Part shown: piece after piece, positions 1 through 5,937 of the stretch
Layout: the number at the start of each line of letters is the position of its first letter
Position numbering within the stretch: the stretch's first letter is position 1
Source: Oceanospirillaceae bacterium
GTDB lineage: Bacteria; Pseudomonadota; Gammaproteobacteria; Pseudomonadales; Balneatricaceae
Direction: 5' to 3'
DNA length: 6,230 nucleotides
Assembly (NCBI GenBank): GCA_003521845.1
Contig: DPHB01000011.1
Span: 36,688 to 42,917 of the forward strand
Notes under the pieces: model-generated
Databases searched by the model: none
Seen by the model: the letters and a program-made list of their open reading frames with translations, nothing else
What the model was told of the DNA's origin: nothing
Program-made: the position numbers and the translations under genes

Positions 1-62
1 AGGCCAAATATAAAGTATCGACTTTTTCTCATAACCAATAATTATTTTACAAGGAATGAGGC
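1..62 (+). other. Leader upstream of the ABC ATPase gene
   Basis: This AT-rich stretch precedes the first gene. It ends in a good Shine-Dalgarno sequence, AAGGA at 51-55, seven bases before the GTG start at 63. In one frame (from base 3) it could hold the last codons of an upstream gene ending at TAA 39-41, and in another (from base 2) a stop at 11-13. I cannot tell whether either is a real gene end. A weak promoter-like pair can be drawn (TCGACT at 18-23, AATTAT at 40-45), but it is not convincing. Importers of this family are often preceded by their substrate-binding protein gene, so this may be an operon-internal gap. Confidence 0.4.
51..55 (+). promoter_or_regulatory. Ribosome binding site for GTG-started ATPase gene
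   Basis: AAGGA lies seven bases before GTG at 63. It decides the start. An ATG at 56-58 is in another frame that stops after four codons. The GTG start places the conserved N-terminal beta strand and the Walker A motif at the distance usual for ABC ATPases. Confidence 0.6.
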
Positions 63-869
63 GTGTCTGAACTACATATAGATAATGTATCCATGCGTTT
101 TGATCTACCCGGTGGTGGCTCAGTGCAAGCGCTTAAGAATATCAACTTGGACATCAAATCTGGCCAGTTGCTTAGTGTGTTAGGCCCATCAGGGTGTGGT
201 AAAACTACACTGTTAAACATCGTGGCGGGTTTCTTGGAACAAACAGAAGGTGACATTCGTTTAGAAGGCGATGTTATCAGTGGTCCAGGCCCAGAACGCG
301 GCATGGTATTTCAGCAAGGCGCCTTATTTGAATGGATGAGCGTGCGTAAGAACGTATCTTTTGGCCCAGACATGAAAGGTGTCCCCAAGGCTGAAAGCGC
401 ACCCGAAGTCGACCGTTTGTTAGAACTGGTGGGCCTGCAAGAATTTAAAGACAAGGCTGTTTATGAGCTTTCTGGTGGTATGCAGCAGCGTGTGGCTTTG
501 GCGCGTTGTCTGGCCAACGACCCTGACGTTATTCTTATGGATGAACCACTAGGTGCATTGGATGCGTTAACCCGCGAAAAGATGCAGTCCTTGGTGCTTG
601 ACCTGTGGAAAGAAACAGGCAAGACCATTATCTTAATAACTCACTCTGTTGAGGAAGCTCTGCTGCTAGGCGAACGCCTACTAGTAATGGCACCACGCCC
701 AGGCCGAGTGCATAAAGAATATTATCTACCATTCGCTGAATTAGGCGTTGGTGCTGACTTGCGTGAAGTGAAGAAGCACCCTGATTATGCTTCCACACGC
801 GAAGAAATCTTGTCTATGATTTGGGAGATGGAAGAAGAAATCATGGGTAGAACTGAGGGAGAAGGCTAA
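63..869 (+). CDS. ABC importer ATP-binding protein, NrtD/SsuB/TauB family
   Basis: This is a 268-residue cytoplasmic ATPase that would power the adjacent permease by ATP hydrolysis. All ABC motifs are visible: Walker A GPSGCGKTT at residues 41-49, Q-loop Gln84, signature LSGGMQQR at 136-143, Walker B ending in Asp160-Glu161, D-loop LGALDALT just after it, and switch histidine His194 in ITHSVEEA. The SGGMQQR signature, the EALLLGERLLVMAPRPGRV segment and the length fit the nitrate/sulfonate/taurine importer family. The start is GTG, supported by AAGGA seven bases upstream. Its TAA stop shares one base with the ATG of the permease gene (TAATG), so the two are probably translationally coupled. 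No catalytic residue is missing. The substrate cannot be named from the ATPase; taurine, another sulfonate, nitrate or a pyrimidine-like compound are all possible within the family. Confidence 0.93.
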   Translation: MSELHIDNVSMRFDLPGGGSVQALKNINLDIKSGQLLSVLGPSGCGKTTLLNIVAGFLEQTEGDIRLEGDVISGPGPERGMVFQQGALFEWMSVRKNVSFGPDMKGVPKAESAPEVDRLLELVGLQEFKDKAVYELSGGMQQRVALARCLANDPDVILMDEPLGALDALTREKMQSLVLDLWKETGKTIILITHSVEEALLLGERLLVMAPRPGRVHKEYYLPFAELGVGADLREVKKHPDYASTREEILSMIWEMEEEIMGRTEGEG

Positions 870-2212
870 TGAGTGATTCAAATGTATTTTCCGATTTGGC
901 CGAGGAAACCCTTAACATTGTCATTTCTATGGTTTCGATTGTGCCCTATATTGTTGGCTTTGTTGCCATCATTATTGCCAGCCAAACGGTTTGGCATATG
1001 GTGCGTAAAAGCGTAGCCGTAGGAGATAGTTATAACTCCTTAAAAACAGTGACCTTTGGTGACGAAAGCACGGTAGTGTCGAACAAATCGGCGTCTATCA
1101 TTTCCGTGCTGTTAATCTTTGTACTCTGGGGTTCCTTTACCGGCTCCAAGCTATTACCTGGCTTCCTACACATGCCTGGACCGTTTACTGGTGAAGGCGA
1201 GTTTTCCTATACCGTAGACAATGGAGCTGGCGAAGTTGATAGCGCCAATGTTAGCTTGATTGTGCACCCAGCTGGCGAGAAGGTTGCCAAGCCAAAGGTT
1301 GAATCAGGTGACGGTTTCGCTGCTAACGATGCCATAGCTATTCAAGCTTACCGTTCCAAACTGCTATTGTGGGACAAAAACGACGCTGCCAAGCGTAAAA
1401 CGGGTGCTTCTATCACCCACGTTAATGACCAAGTTATCAGCAAAGGTAGCCCAGTAGATGTTGGTTTTGCTAAAGTAGCTATCACTGACAAGGGTACCTT
1501 AAACATCGTGCCTCATAAGGGCACACAGATGGAAAGCATCTACCTACCATCGCCAGAGAAAGTATGGAAAGCCCTTGTACGTATCTCTGATGAAGGCTAT
1601 CAAAACGTTACCTTGGGCGAGCACCTTGGCTTCAGCCTATGGCGTGTCGTTGTTGGCTTCCTTATTGGTGCCCTTGTGGGTATCCCACTAGGTTATGCCA
1701 TGGGCTTGTCCAACTGGTTCCGTGGTTGGTTTGATCCTATCGTTGAATTCATGCGTCCTGTACCGCCATTGGCTTTGATTCCTTTGGTTATCATCTGGGC
1801 CGGTATCGGCGAAGAAGGTAAGATAGTGCTGCTCTTCCTGGCTGCACTGTGGATCATGGCTATCGCCGCGAGATCCGGAGTGTCGGGGGTGAGGATAACC
1901 AAGATCCATGCCGCCTATAGCTTAGGTGCCAGTAAGTTCCAAATCTTACGCCACGTTATCATCCCTAACTCCTTGCCAGAGATATTCACCGGTGCTCGTG
2001 TAGCCATGGGTGTATGTTGGGGTACCGTAGTCGCCGCCGAATTGGTAGCCGCCGAAAAAGGCATTGGTAAGATGATCGTAGCCGCCGCTAAGTTCCAAAA
2101 TACAGACATCGTTATCATGGGTATTGTACTGATCGGTTTGATTGGTTTCGCCATCGACGTTGGTATTCGCATGCTGGAGCGTTATCTAGTGCCGTGGAAA
2201 GGTAAGGGTTAA
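869..2212 (+). CDS. ABC importer permease, TauC/SsuC type, with extra N-terminal helix and periplasmic insertion
   Basis: This inner-membrane protein of 447 residues is partner to the preceding ATPase; usual TauC/SsuC permeases have about 250-280. The C-terminal part (about 225-447) is a standard BPD_transp_1 permease. It has the LPSPEKVWKAL lead-in at 226-236, membrane helices near 257-280, 298-314, 318-334, 380-394 and 412-431, and an EAA-type coupling loop at 347-370 (AAYSLGAS, then IIPNSLP). In that loop the usual first Glu is His347. The N-terminal part is unusual: a helix at about 19-41, a loop containing Arg46, Lys47, Lys59 and Lys73 that should be cytoplasmic, and a second helix at about 75-95. 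A hydrophilic region of about 125 residues (98-223) follows and should lie in the periplasm. The ATG overlaps the ATPase stop by one base and is preceded by GGAG at 858-861. A terminator follows. Family assignment is firm; the substrate and the role of the insertion are unknown. Confidence 0.9.
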   Translation: MSDSNVFSDLAEETLNIVISMVSIVPYIVGFVAIIIASQTVWHMVRKSVAVGDSYNSLKTVTFGDESTVVSNKSASIISVLLIFVLWGSFTGSKLLPGFLHMPGPFTGEGEFSYTVDNGAGEVDSANVSLIVHPAGEKVAKPKVESGDGFAANDAIAIQAYRSKLLLWDKNDAAKRKTGASITHVNDQVISKGSPVDVGFAKVAITDKGTLNIVPHKGTQMESIYLPSPEKVWKALVRISDEGYQNVTLGEHLGFSLWRVVVGFLIGALVGIPLGYAMGLSNWFRGWFDPIVEFMRPVPPLALIPLVIIWAGIGEEGKIVLLFLAALWIMAIAARSGVSGVRITKIHAAYSLGASKFQILRHVIIPNSLPEIFTGARVAMGVCWGTVVAAELVAAEKGIGKMIVAAAKFQNTDIVIMGIVLIGLIGFAIDVGIRMLERYLVPWKGKG

Positions 2213-2252
2213 TACTCTTGGTTTAATAGCTAGCAGCCAGTCCATTGCTAAC

Positions 2253-2286
2253 AGCCCTACAGCATCATGTGTTGTAGGGCTTTTTT
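2253..2286 (+). terminator. Intrinsic terminator of the ABC transporter operon
   Basis: A nine-base perfect stem, AGCCCTACA (2253-2261) with TGTAGGGCT (2273-2281), extends inward by one G-T and one C-G pair around a seven-base loop. It runs directly into six T (2281-2286), with a further T-rich run after one A. It lies 40 bases after the permease stop. The layout is that of a rho-independent terminator for + strand transcription, so it should separate the transporter from the receiver gene. Confidence 0.9.
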
Positions 2287-2355
2287 ATTTTTCACCTGCA
2301 ATAAGCCAATTGCCGAATTCCGTCTAAACTTAAACTAACGGAATGAGGGAATGTT

Positions 2356-2724
2356 ATGCCTATTCAAATATTGATTGTGGACAATGATGCGTTAAGCCGT
2401 GAAGTCCTGAAAGCTTGGCTAGATGATGTGGATTATATAGTTGATGAAACTGATAGCGGTGAGTTGGCTCTTAAAATGACTGCAAGTCAGCATTATGATG
2501 TGGTTTTTATGAACATGAGAATATCAGACGTTGGCAGTCCAGAAGTGGCCCACAGGATTCGTATTCAGGAGTACAACAGTCAACTAGAGTCCACGACCAA
2601 GATAATTGCCGTGTGTGATCGCTACCCTAAGAGTAAGCGCTATAATTGGCAGCACAGTGGGTTTGACGGTAGCATCGGCAAGCCAATACAAGAAAAAGAC
2701 ATTATGCGGGCACTAGACGTGTGA
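2356..2724 (+). CDS. Stand-alone receiver-domain protein with degenerate phosphorylation site (pseudo-receiver)
   Basis: This 122-residue protein is a single CheY-like receiver fold with no output domain. The first strand ILIVDNDALSREVL, YDVVFMNMR at 47-55, KIIAVCD at 82-88 and the GKPI segment at 108-111 place it by eye alongside receivers of hybrid histidine kinases. The phosphate-accepting Asp is Asn53. The second acid of the usual Asp-Asp pair is Asn10 (Asp9 is kept), the switch Thr/Ser is Cys87, and the switch Tyr/Phe position is Ser106. Lys109 is kept. The MP and DG residues usual after the acceptor are also changed. Phosphorylation at the normal site is therefore unlikely, yet the frame is intact. 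ATG 2356 has GAGGGA at 2345-2350 upstream. Only a weak promoter is visible (TTGCCG 2310-2315, TAAACT 2331-2336, short spacing). Five of its twelve Ile codons are ATA, more than in its neighbours, which may indicate low expression or acquisition. No kinase gene is nearby, and its partner is unknown. Confidence 0.8.
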   Translation: MPIQILIVDNDALSREVLKAWLDDVDYIVDETDSGELALKMTASQHYDVVFMNMRISDVGSPEVAHRIRIQEYNSQLESTTKIIAVCDRYPKSKRYNWQHSGFDGSIGKPIQEKDIMRALDV

Positions 2725-2727
2725 GGT

Positions 2728-3441
2728 TTAAATCGGTTGGCGCAAAAAATGCCAAGTATCGTTTTGTGGCCAAAGTAGGTAGTCAAAATGACCTTGCCAG
2801 TCACCTAAGACAATGCGGGTAAGCCCGTCTTGTTGATGCACCATAGGGCGATGAGTGTGGCCATGAATAAGCGTATGCACCTGATGCTGCTGCATCACTT
2901 GGCGTACTTCTGGAAGGTTAACATCCATGATGTCGGCTTCTTTATTGGCCGTCATAAGCGTACTTTGTTGGCGGTATTGCTGCGCGATCTTAAGGCGATC
3001 AGCAGGGGGGAGGGTAACAAACTCTTGCTGCCAAGATGGTGCGCGCACCTGAGCTTTAAAAGCCTGATAGTCAATATCATCAATACAAAGGCTGTCACCG
3101 TGCATAACGAGTACAGATTGGCCATTGATTTCAATAATGGCCTCTTCATCCAACATAGTGGCGCCCGTGGCTAGGGCAAATTCCTTGCCCAGTAAAAAAT
3201 CACGGTTACCATGCTGAATAAATAGCTTTATGCCGGCGTCAGTTTGCTCACGTAAGAGCGCAATTACATCGGCATAAGCTACTAGCCCCATGTCGTCACC
3301 TAGCCACACCTCAAACAGATCACCTAGAATGTAAAGGTGATAGTCCGCTTGTAACTTATTCTCACAGAAGTCTCGTAACGCCTGAATATGATGCGGGCGA
3401 CTGGGGTCGAGATGTAAGTCAGAAATAAATAGATGACGCAT
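2728..3441 (-). CDS. lpxH: UDP-2,3-diacylglucosamine diphosphatase
   Basis: LpxH cleaves UDP-2,3-diacylglucosamine to lipid X and UMP, the fourth step of lipid A synthesis, at the cytoplasmic face of the inner membrane using Mn2+. The 237 residues match the usual length (240 in E. coli). The calcineurin-like metallophosphoesterase ligands fall at the same numbers as in the E. coli enzyme: Asp8 and His10 (SDLHL), Asp41 (LGDLFE), Asn79 (HGNRDFLLG), His114 (VMHGDSL), His195 and His197 (HGHTHRP). The ADIMDVN segment at 169-175 is also typical. The gene lies 24 bases after ppiB on the same strand and is probably co-transcribed from the ppiB promoter. I see no good Shine-Dalgarno sequence before its ATG, so translation may depend on ribosomes arriving from ppiB. 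Its stop codon is 3 bases from that of the convergent receiver gene, and no terminator is visible between them. Confidence 0.96.
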   Translation of the reverse strand: MRHLFISDLHLDPSRPHHIQALRDFCENKLQADYHLYILGDLFEVWLGDDMGLVAYADVIALLREQTDAGIKLFIQHGNRDFLLGKEFALATGATMLDEEAIIEINGQSVLVMHGDSLCIDDIDYQAFKAQVRAPSWQQEFVTLPPADRLKIAQQYRQQSTLMTANKEADIMDVNLPEVRQVMQQHQVHTLIHGHTHRPMVHQQDGLTRIVLGDWQGHFDYLLWPQNDTWHFLRQPI

Positions 3442-3465
3442 GGCGCTTAATAAGTCCGTAAAGAC

Positions 3466-3969
3466 TTAGTCTTCCAGCATACTGGCAGATTCAATAACCA
3501 CGTTTTCTGCTGGTACGTCTTGGTGACCAGAGCGCATGGTAGTAGCGACGTTTTTCATTGCGTTGACCACGTCCATGCCTTCAGTTACTGCACCAAATAC
3601 CGCGTAGCCCCAACCTTGTGAATTTTTGCCACTATGGTTTAAAAAGCTGTTGTTATTGACGTTAATGAAAAATTGAGCCGAAGCCGAGTGTGGGTCCTGG
3701 GTACGCGCCATAGCCAAGGTGCCAACATCATTGCTCAAGCCGTTGTCGGCTTCGTTTTCAATATTGTCACGGGTAGACTTTTGGTTCATATCTTCGTCAA
3801 AACCACCGCCTTGAACCATAAAGCCGTCTATTACACGGTGAAAAATCACACCATCATAAAAGCCGTCTTTAACATATTGCTCGAAGTTAGCCGCAGTAAT
3901 GGGCGCTTTTTCGTTGTTTAGTTCGATGGTGATGTCACCAAAGTTAGTCTTCATTAGTACTTTAGACAT
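3466..3969 (-). CDS. ppiB: Cytoplasmic peptidyl-prolyl cis-trans isomerase, cyclophilin B type
   Basis: This cyclophilin of 167 residues speeds cis-trans isomerisation of peptide bonds before proline during protein folding. There is no signal peptide, so it should be cytoplasmic like E. coli PpiB (164 residues). Conserved active-site segments are visible: FHRVIDGFMVQGGG at 43-56 with the catalytic Arg45, Phe50 and Gln53; LAMARTQDPHSASAQFFIN at 85-103; and SFLN at 108-111 followed by GWGYAVFG at 119-126. Phe109 sits where human cyclophilin A has Trp121, as in bacterial enzymes that bind cyclosporin poorly (family knowledge). The ATG has AGGA seven bases upstream (3977-3980 on the complement). 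It is the first gene of a unit with lpxH and is divergent from glnS. A good promoter candidate lies about 80-105 bases upstream. Confidence 0.96.
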   Translation of the reverse strand: MSKVLMKTNFGDITIELNNEKAPITAANFEQYVKDGFYDGVIFHRVIDGFMVQGGGFDEDMNQKSTRDNIENEADNGLSNDVGTLAMARTQDPHSASAQFFINVNNNSFLNHSGKNSQGWGYAVFGAVTEGMDVVNAMKNVATTMRSGHQDVPAENVVIESASMLED

Positions 3970-4045
3970 AGTGCTTTCCTGTTATCAAAGCCGTATAGGT
4001 GGATTGCAAAGTGCTCTTCTTTGAGACGTTTGCTTGCGCTGGCTA

Positions 4046-4074
4046 ATTATGAAGCTGCTGGCGGCCACTTGCAA
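4046..4074 (-). promoter_or_regulatory. Candidate sigma-70 promoter for ppiB-lpxH
   Basis: On the complement strand TTGCAA (4074-4069) is followed, after exactly 17 bases, by CATAAT (4051-4046). This matches four of six bases of the -35 consensus and five of six of the -10 consensus. Transcription would start near 4039, giving ppiB a leader of about 70 bases. It is the best-spaced promoter I found in the divergent region. The call rests on pattern alone. Confidence 0.45.
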
Positions 4075-4129
4075 CGGTAAAGGCAATGAATTTGTTGTTA
4101 AGATTGCTGGTAAGCAGGTAGACCAAGAG

Positions 4130-4154
4130 GCTATAATTAACGGTTTATTATAGC
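4130..4154. promoter_or_regulatory. Inverted repeat with a perfect -10 hexamer on each strand, divergent ppiB/glnS region
   Basis: GCTATAAT (4130-4137) and its exact complement ATTATAGC (4147-4154) are separated by nine bases. Each arm contains TATAAT: 4132-4137 on the + strand, pointing toward glnS, and 4152-4147 on the - strand, pointing toward ppiB. A further TATAGCG copy lies at 4161-4167. The + strand hexamer is the best -10 candidate for glnS, giving a leader of about 118 bases. Neither hexamer has a good -35 at 16-18 bases. The element could be a promoter, an operator or chance in AT-rich DNA. Confidence 0.3.
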
Positions 4155-4247
4155 GCCTACTATAGCGTCGTTTTACCACTCAATATGAATGTATTGCGTG
4201 CGTTTAGCGGTGTTGTGAAACCCCGGCGTGATATTTATTAGCGATTC

Positions 4248-4253
4248 AGGAGA
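4248..4253 (+). promoter_or_regulatory. Ribosome binding site for GTG-started glnS
   Basis: AGGAGA lies eight bases before GTG 4262. It fixes the GTG as the start. The resulting protein is 555 residues, against 554 in E. coli, with the HIGH motif only three residues later than in the E. coli enzyme. Confidence 0.75.
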
Positions 4254-4261
4254 GTTCCAAA

Positions 4262-5929
4262 GTGGCCGAAAAGACCGTTGTACAGGCTTCCAATTTTGTC
4301 CGTAATATTATTCAGGAAGACCTAGCTCAAGGCAAAAATCAGGGTTTAGTAGCGACACGTTTCCCACCCGAACCCAATGGCTACTTGCATATTGGCCACG
4401 CCACCTCTATCTGCCTTAACTTTGGTTTGGCCGCAGACTTTTCTGGTACTTGCACGCTACGATTTGATGATACCAACCCGGAAAAAGAAAGCGACGAATA
4501 CATTCAGTCCATTAAACGCGACGTAGAGTGGCTGGGCTTTGAGTGGCATGGCGAAGAACGTTATGCCTCAAGTTACTTTGATACTTTGCATGGTTTTGCT
4601 GTGGAACTTATCGAAAAAGGCTTGGCTTATGTTTGTGATCTGTCACCAGAGCAGGCCCGTGAATACCGCGGTAGCTTGACAGAGCCTGGTAAAAACAGTC
4701 CTTATCGAGAGCGCAGCGTTGCCGATAGCTTGGACTTATTTGCGCGCATGACGGCCGGTGAGTTTGCTGATGGGGCCAAGGTGCTGCGCGCGAAGATCGA
4801 TATGACCTCGCCCAACATGAACTTGCGTGATCCTATTATTTATCGTATTCGACACATTCATCACCATCAAACGGGTGATAAATGGTGTGTCTATCCAATG
4901 TACGATTTCTGTCATGGTTTGTCGGACGCCATAGAAGGCGTTACCCATTCTATTTGTACTTTAGAATTTGAAGACCATCGCCCTTTGTATGACTGGTTTA
5001 TTGCTAATGTTAGTGCCCCTAGCACGCCGCGCCAGTACGAATTTGCGCGCTTGGAACTTAACTACACAGTTACCAGTAAGCGTAAGCTAAAGCAGCTGGT
5101 AGATTCCGCTGCTGTGACGGGATGGGATGACCCACGTATGCCGACTATTTCTGGTATGCGACGTCGTGGTTATACACCTGCCGCATTGCGTAATTTTTGT
5201 GCCGCCACACCCGTTGCTCGCAGCAAAGGTATTACCGATGTTAGCCGCTTAGAATCAGCAGTACGTGATGATCTGGATAGCAAGGCCCCACGGGCTATGT
5301 GTGTTTTGGATCCAATCAAGGTGACCATTACTAACTGGTCTGCAGATGATGTGAAAACCTTGGTGGTACCTGTCCATCCTAAAGATGAGACTATGGGTAC
5401 ACGTGAACTCACTTGGACGCGCGAGGTGTACATTGATCGTGCCGACTTTGCGATGCAAGCACCACGCAAGTGGAAGCGCCTAGCACCTCAGCAGTCAGCG
5501 CGTTTACGAGGCGGCTATGTGGTGACCTGCAACCAAGTCATTACCGATGCCGATGGCAAAGTGCTTGAGCTGTTATGTACCTATGACGAAAACACCTTAG
5601 GTAAGAAGCCAGAGGATTATAAGGTTAACGGTGTCGTCCATTGGGTGAGTGCAAGCCATAATCTGCCCGTTGAAGTGCGTGTTTATGACCGTTTGTTTAA
5701 CGACGAAAACCCAGATGGTAATAAAGAACGTGACTTCACAGAATGTTTGAATCCAGAGTCCTTGCAGGTGATAAGCCAAGCCTATGCCGAACTAGGCCTA
5801 GCCAGCGGTACAGTTGGGCAGCAATATCAATTTGAACGTGAAGGCTATTTCTGTATTGATACTGATTCAACAGCAGACAAGATGGTAATCAATCGCACAG
5901 TAACCCTGCGCGATTCCTGGGGTAAGTAG
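4262..5929 (+). CDS. glnS: Glutaminyl-tRNA synthetase
   Basis: This cytoplasmic class I enzyme attaches glutamine to tRNA-Gln using ATP. The 555 residues match the E. coli length of 554. The catalytic Rossmann domain carries PPEPNGYLHIGH at 35-46 with HIGH at 43-46, then the RFDDTNPEKE segment and the YPMYDFCHGLSDAIEGVTHSICTLEFEDHRPLYDW block. The KMSKS-equivalent loop reads VTSKR at 270-274. E. coli has VMSKR; as I recall, Thr at this place is normal in Pseudomonas-type enzymes. GWDDPRMPTISGMRRRGYTP follows, and then the anticodon-binding beta-barrel half, ending in FEREGYFC and NRTVTLRDSWGK. The GTG start is backed by AGGAGA eight bases upstream. cysS begins eight bases after the stop, so the two synthetases are probably one transcript. 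The gene is divergent from ppiB. GlnS, rather than GltX, is typical of gammaproteobacteria among bacteria. Confidence 0.97.
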   Translation: MAEKTVVQASNFVRNIIQEDLAQGKNQGLVATRFPPEPNGYLHIGHATSICLNFGLAADFSGTCTLRFDDTNPEKESDEYIQSIKRDVEWLGFEWHGEERYASSYFDTLHGFAVELIEKGLAYVCDLSPEQAREYRGSLTEPGKNSPYRERSVADSLDLFARMTAGEFADGAKVLRAKIDMTSPNMNLRDPIIYRIRHIHHHQTGDKWCVYPMYDFCHGLSDAIEGVTHSICTLEFEDHRPLYDWFIANVSAPSTPRQYEFARLELNYTVTSKRKLKQLVDSAAVTGWDDPRMPTISGMRRRGYTPAALRNFCAATPVARSKGITDVSRLESAVRDDLDSKAPRAMCVLDPIKVTITNWSADDVKTLVVPVHPKDETMGTRELTWTREVYIDRADFAMQAPRKWKRLAPQQSARLRGGYVVTCNQVITDADGKVLELLCTYDENTLGKKPEDYKVNGVVHWVSASHNLPVEVRVYDRLFNDENPDGNKERDFTECLNPESLQVISQAYAELGLASGTVGQQYQFEREGYFCIDTDSTADKMVINRTVTLRDSWGK

Positions 5930-5937
5930 AGCGGACT

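Larger units (their letters stand above)
3970..4261. other. Divergent intergenic region between ppiB and glnS
   Basis: These 292 bases separate the two divergent units. They hold the ppiB ribosome binding site (AGGA, complement of 3977-3980), a well-spaced candidate ppiB promoter at 4046-4074, the inverted repeat with two TATAAT hexamers at 4130-4154, and the glnS ribosome binding site at 4248-4253. A 34-codon open frame (ATG 4049 to TAG 4151-4153) lacks a ribosome binding site and overlaps the candidate ppiB promoter, so it is not called as a gene. I see no tRNA, terminator or recognisable riboswitch. Confidence 0.6.

Noticed and set aside
1907..1909. His347 in place of the first Glu of the permease EAA loop
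   Set aside because: This position varies among importers, and the rest of the loop (AA, the Gly at 353, the LP) is kept. I do not think it signals loss of function.
63..2212. Naming the transporter tauBC, ssuBC or nrtCD
   Set aside because: The family is clear, but no substrate-binding protein or catabolic gene is in the window to fix the substrate, so no symbol is given.
2830..3174. 114-codon open frame on the + strand inside lpxH
   Set aside because: It is antisense to lpxH, whose metal ligands all match at the expected numbers. The predicted peptide shows no family features.
3985..4179. 64-codon open frame on the - strand upstream of ppiB
   Set aside because: It ends just before the ppiB ribosome binding site, has a basic low-complexity look (KRRYSRRYNK), lacks a good ribosome binding site and covers the candidate ppiB promoter. 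It is more likely chance.
5069..5083. GlnS KMSKS loop reads VTSKR instead of the E. coli VMSKR
   Set aside because: From memory, Pseudomonas-type GlnS enzymes carry the same Thr, so this looks like a lineage feature rather than a defect. The catalytic Ser-Lys-Arg is kept.
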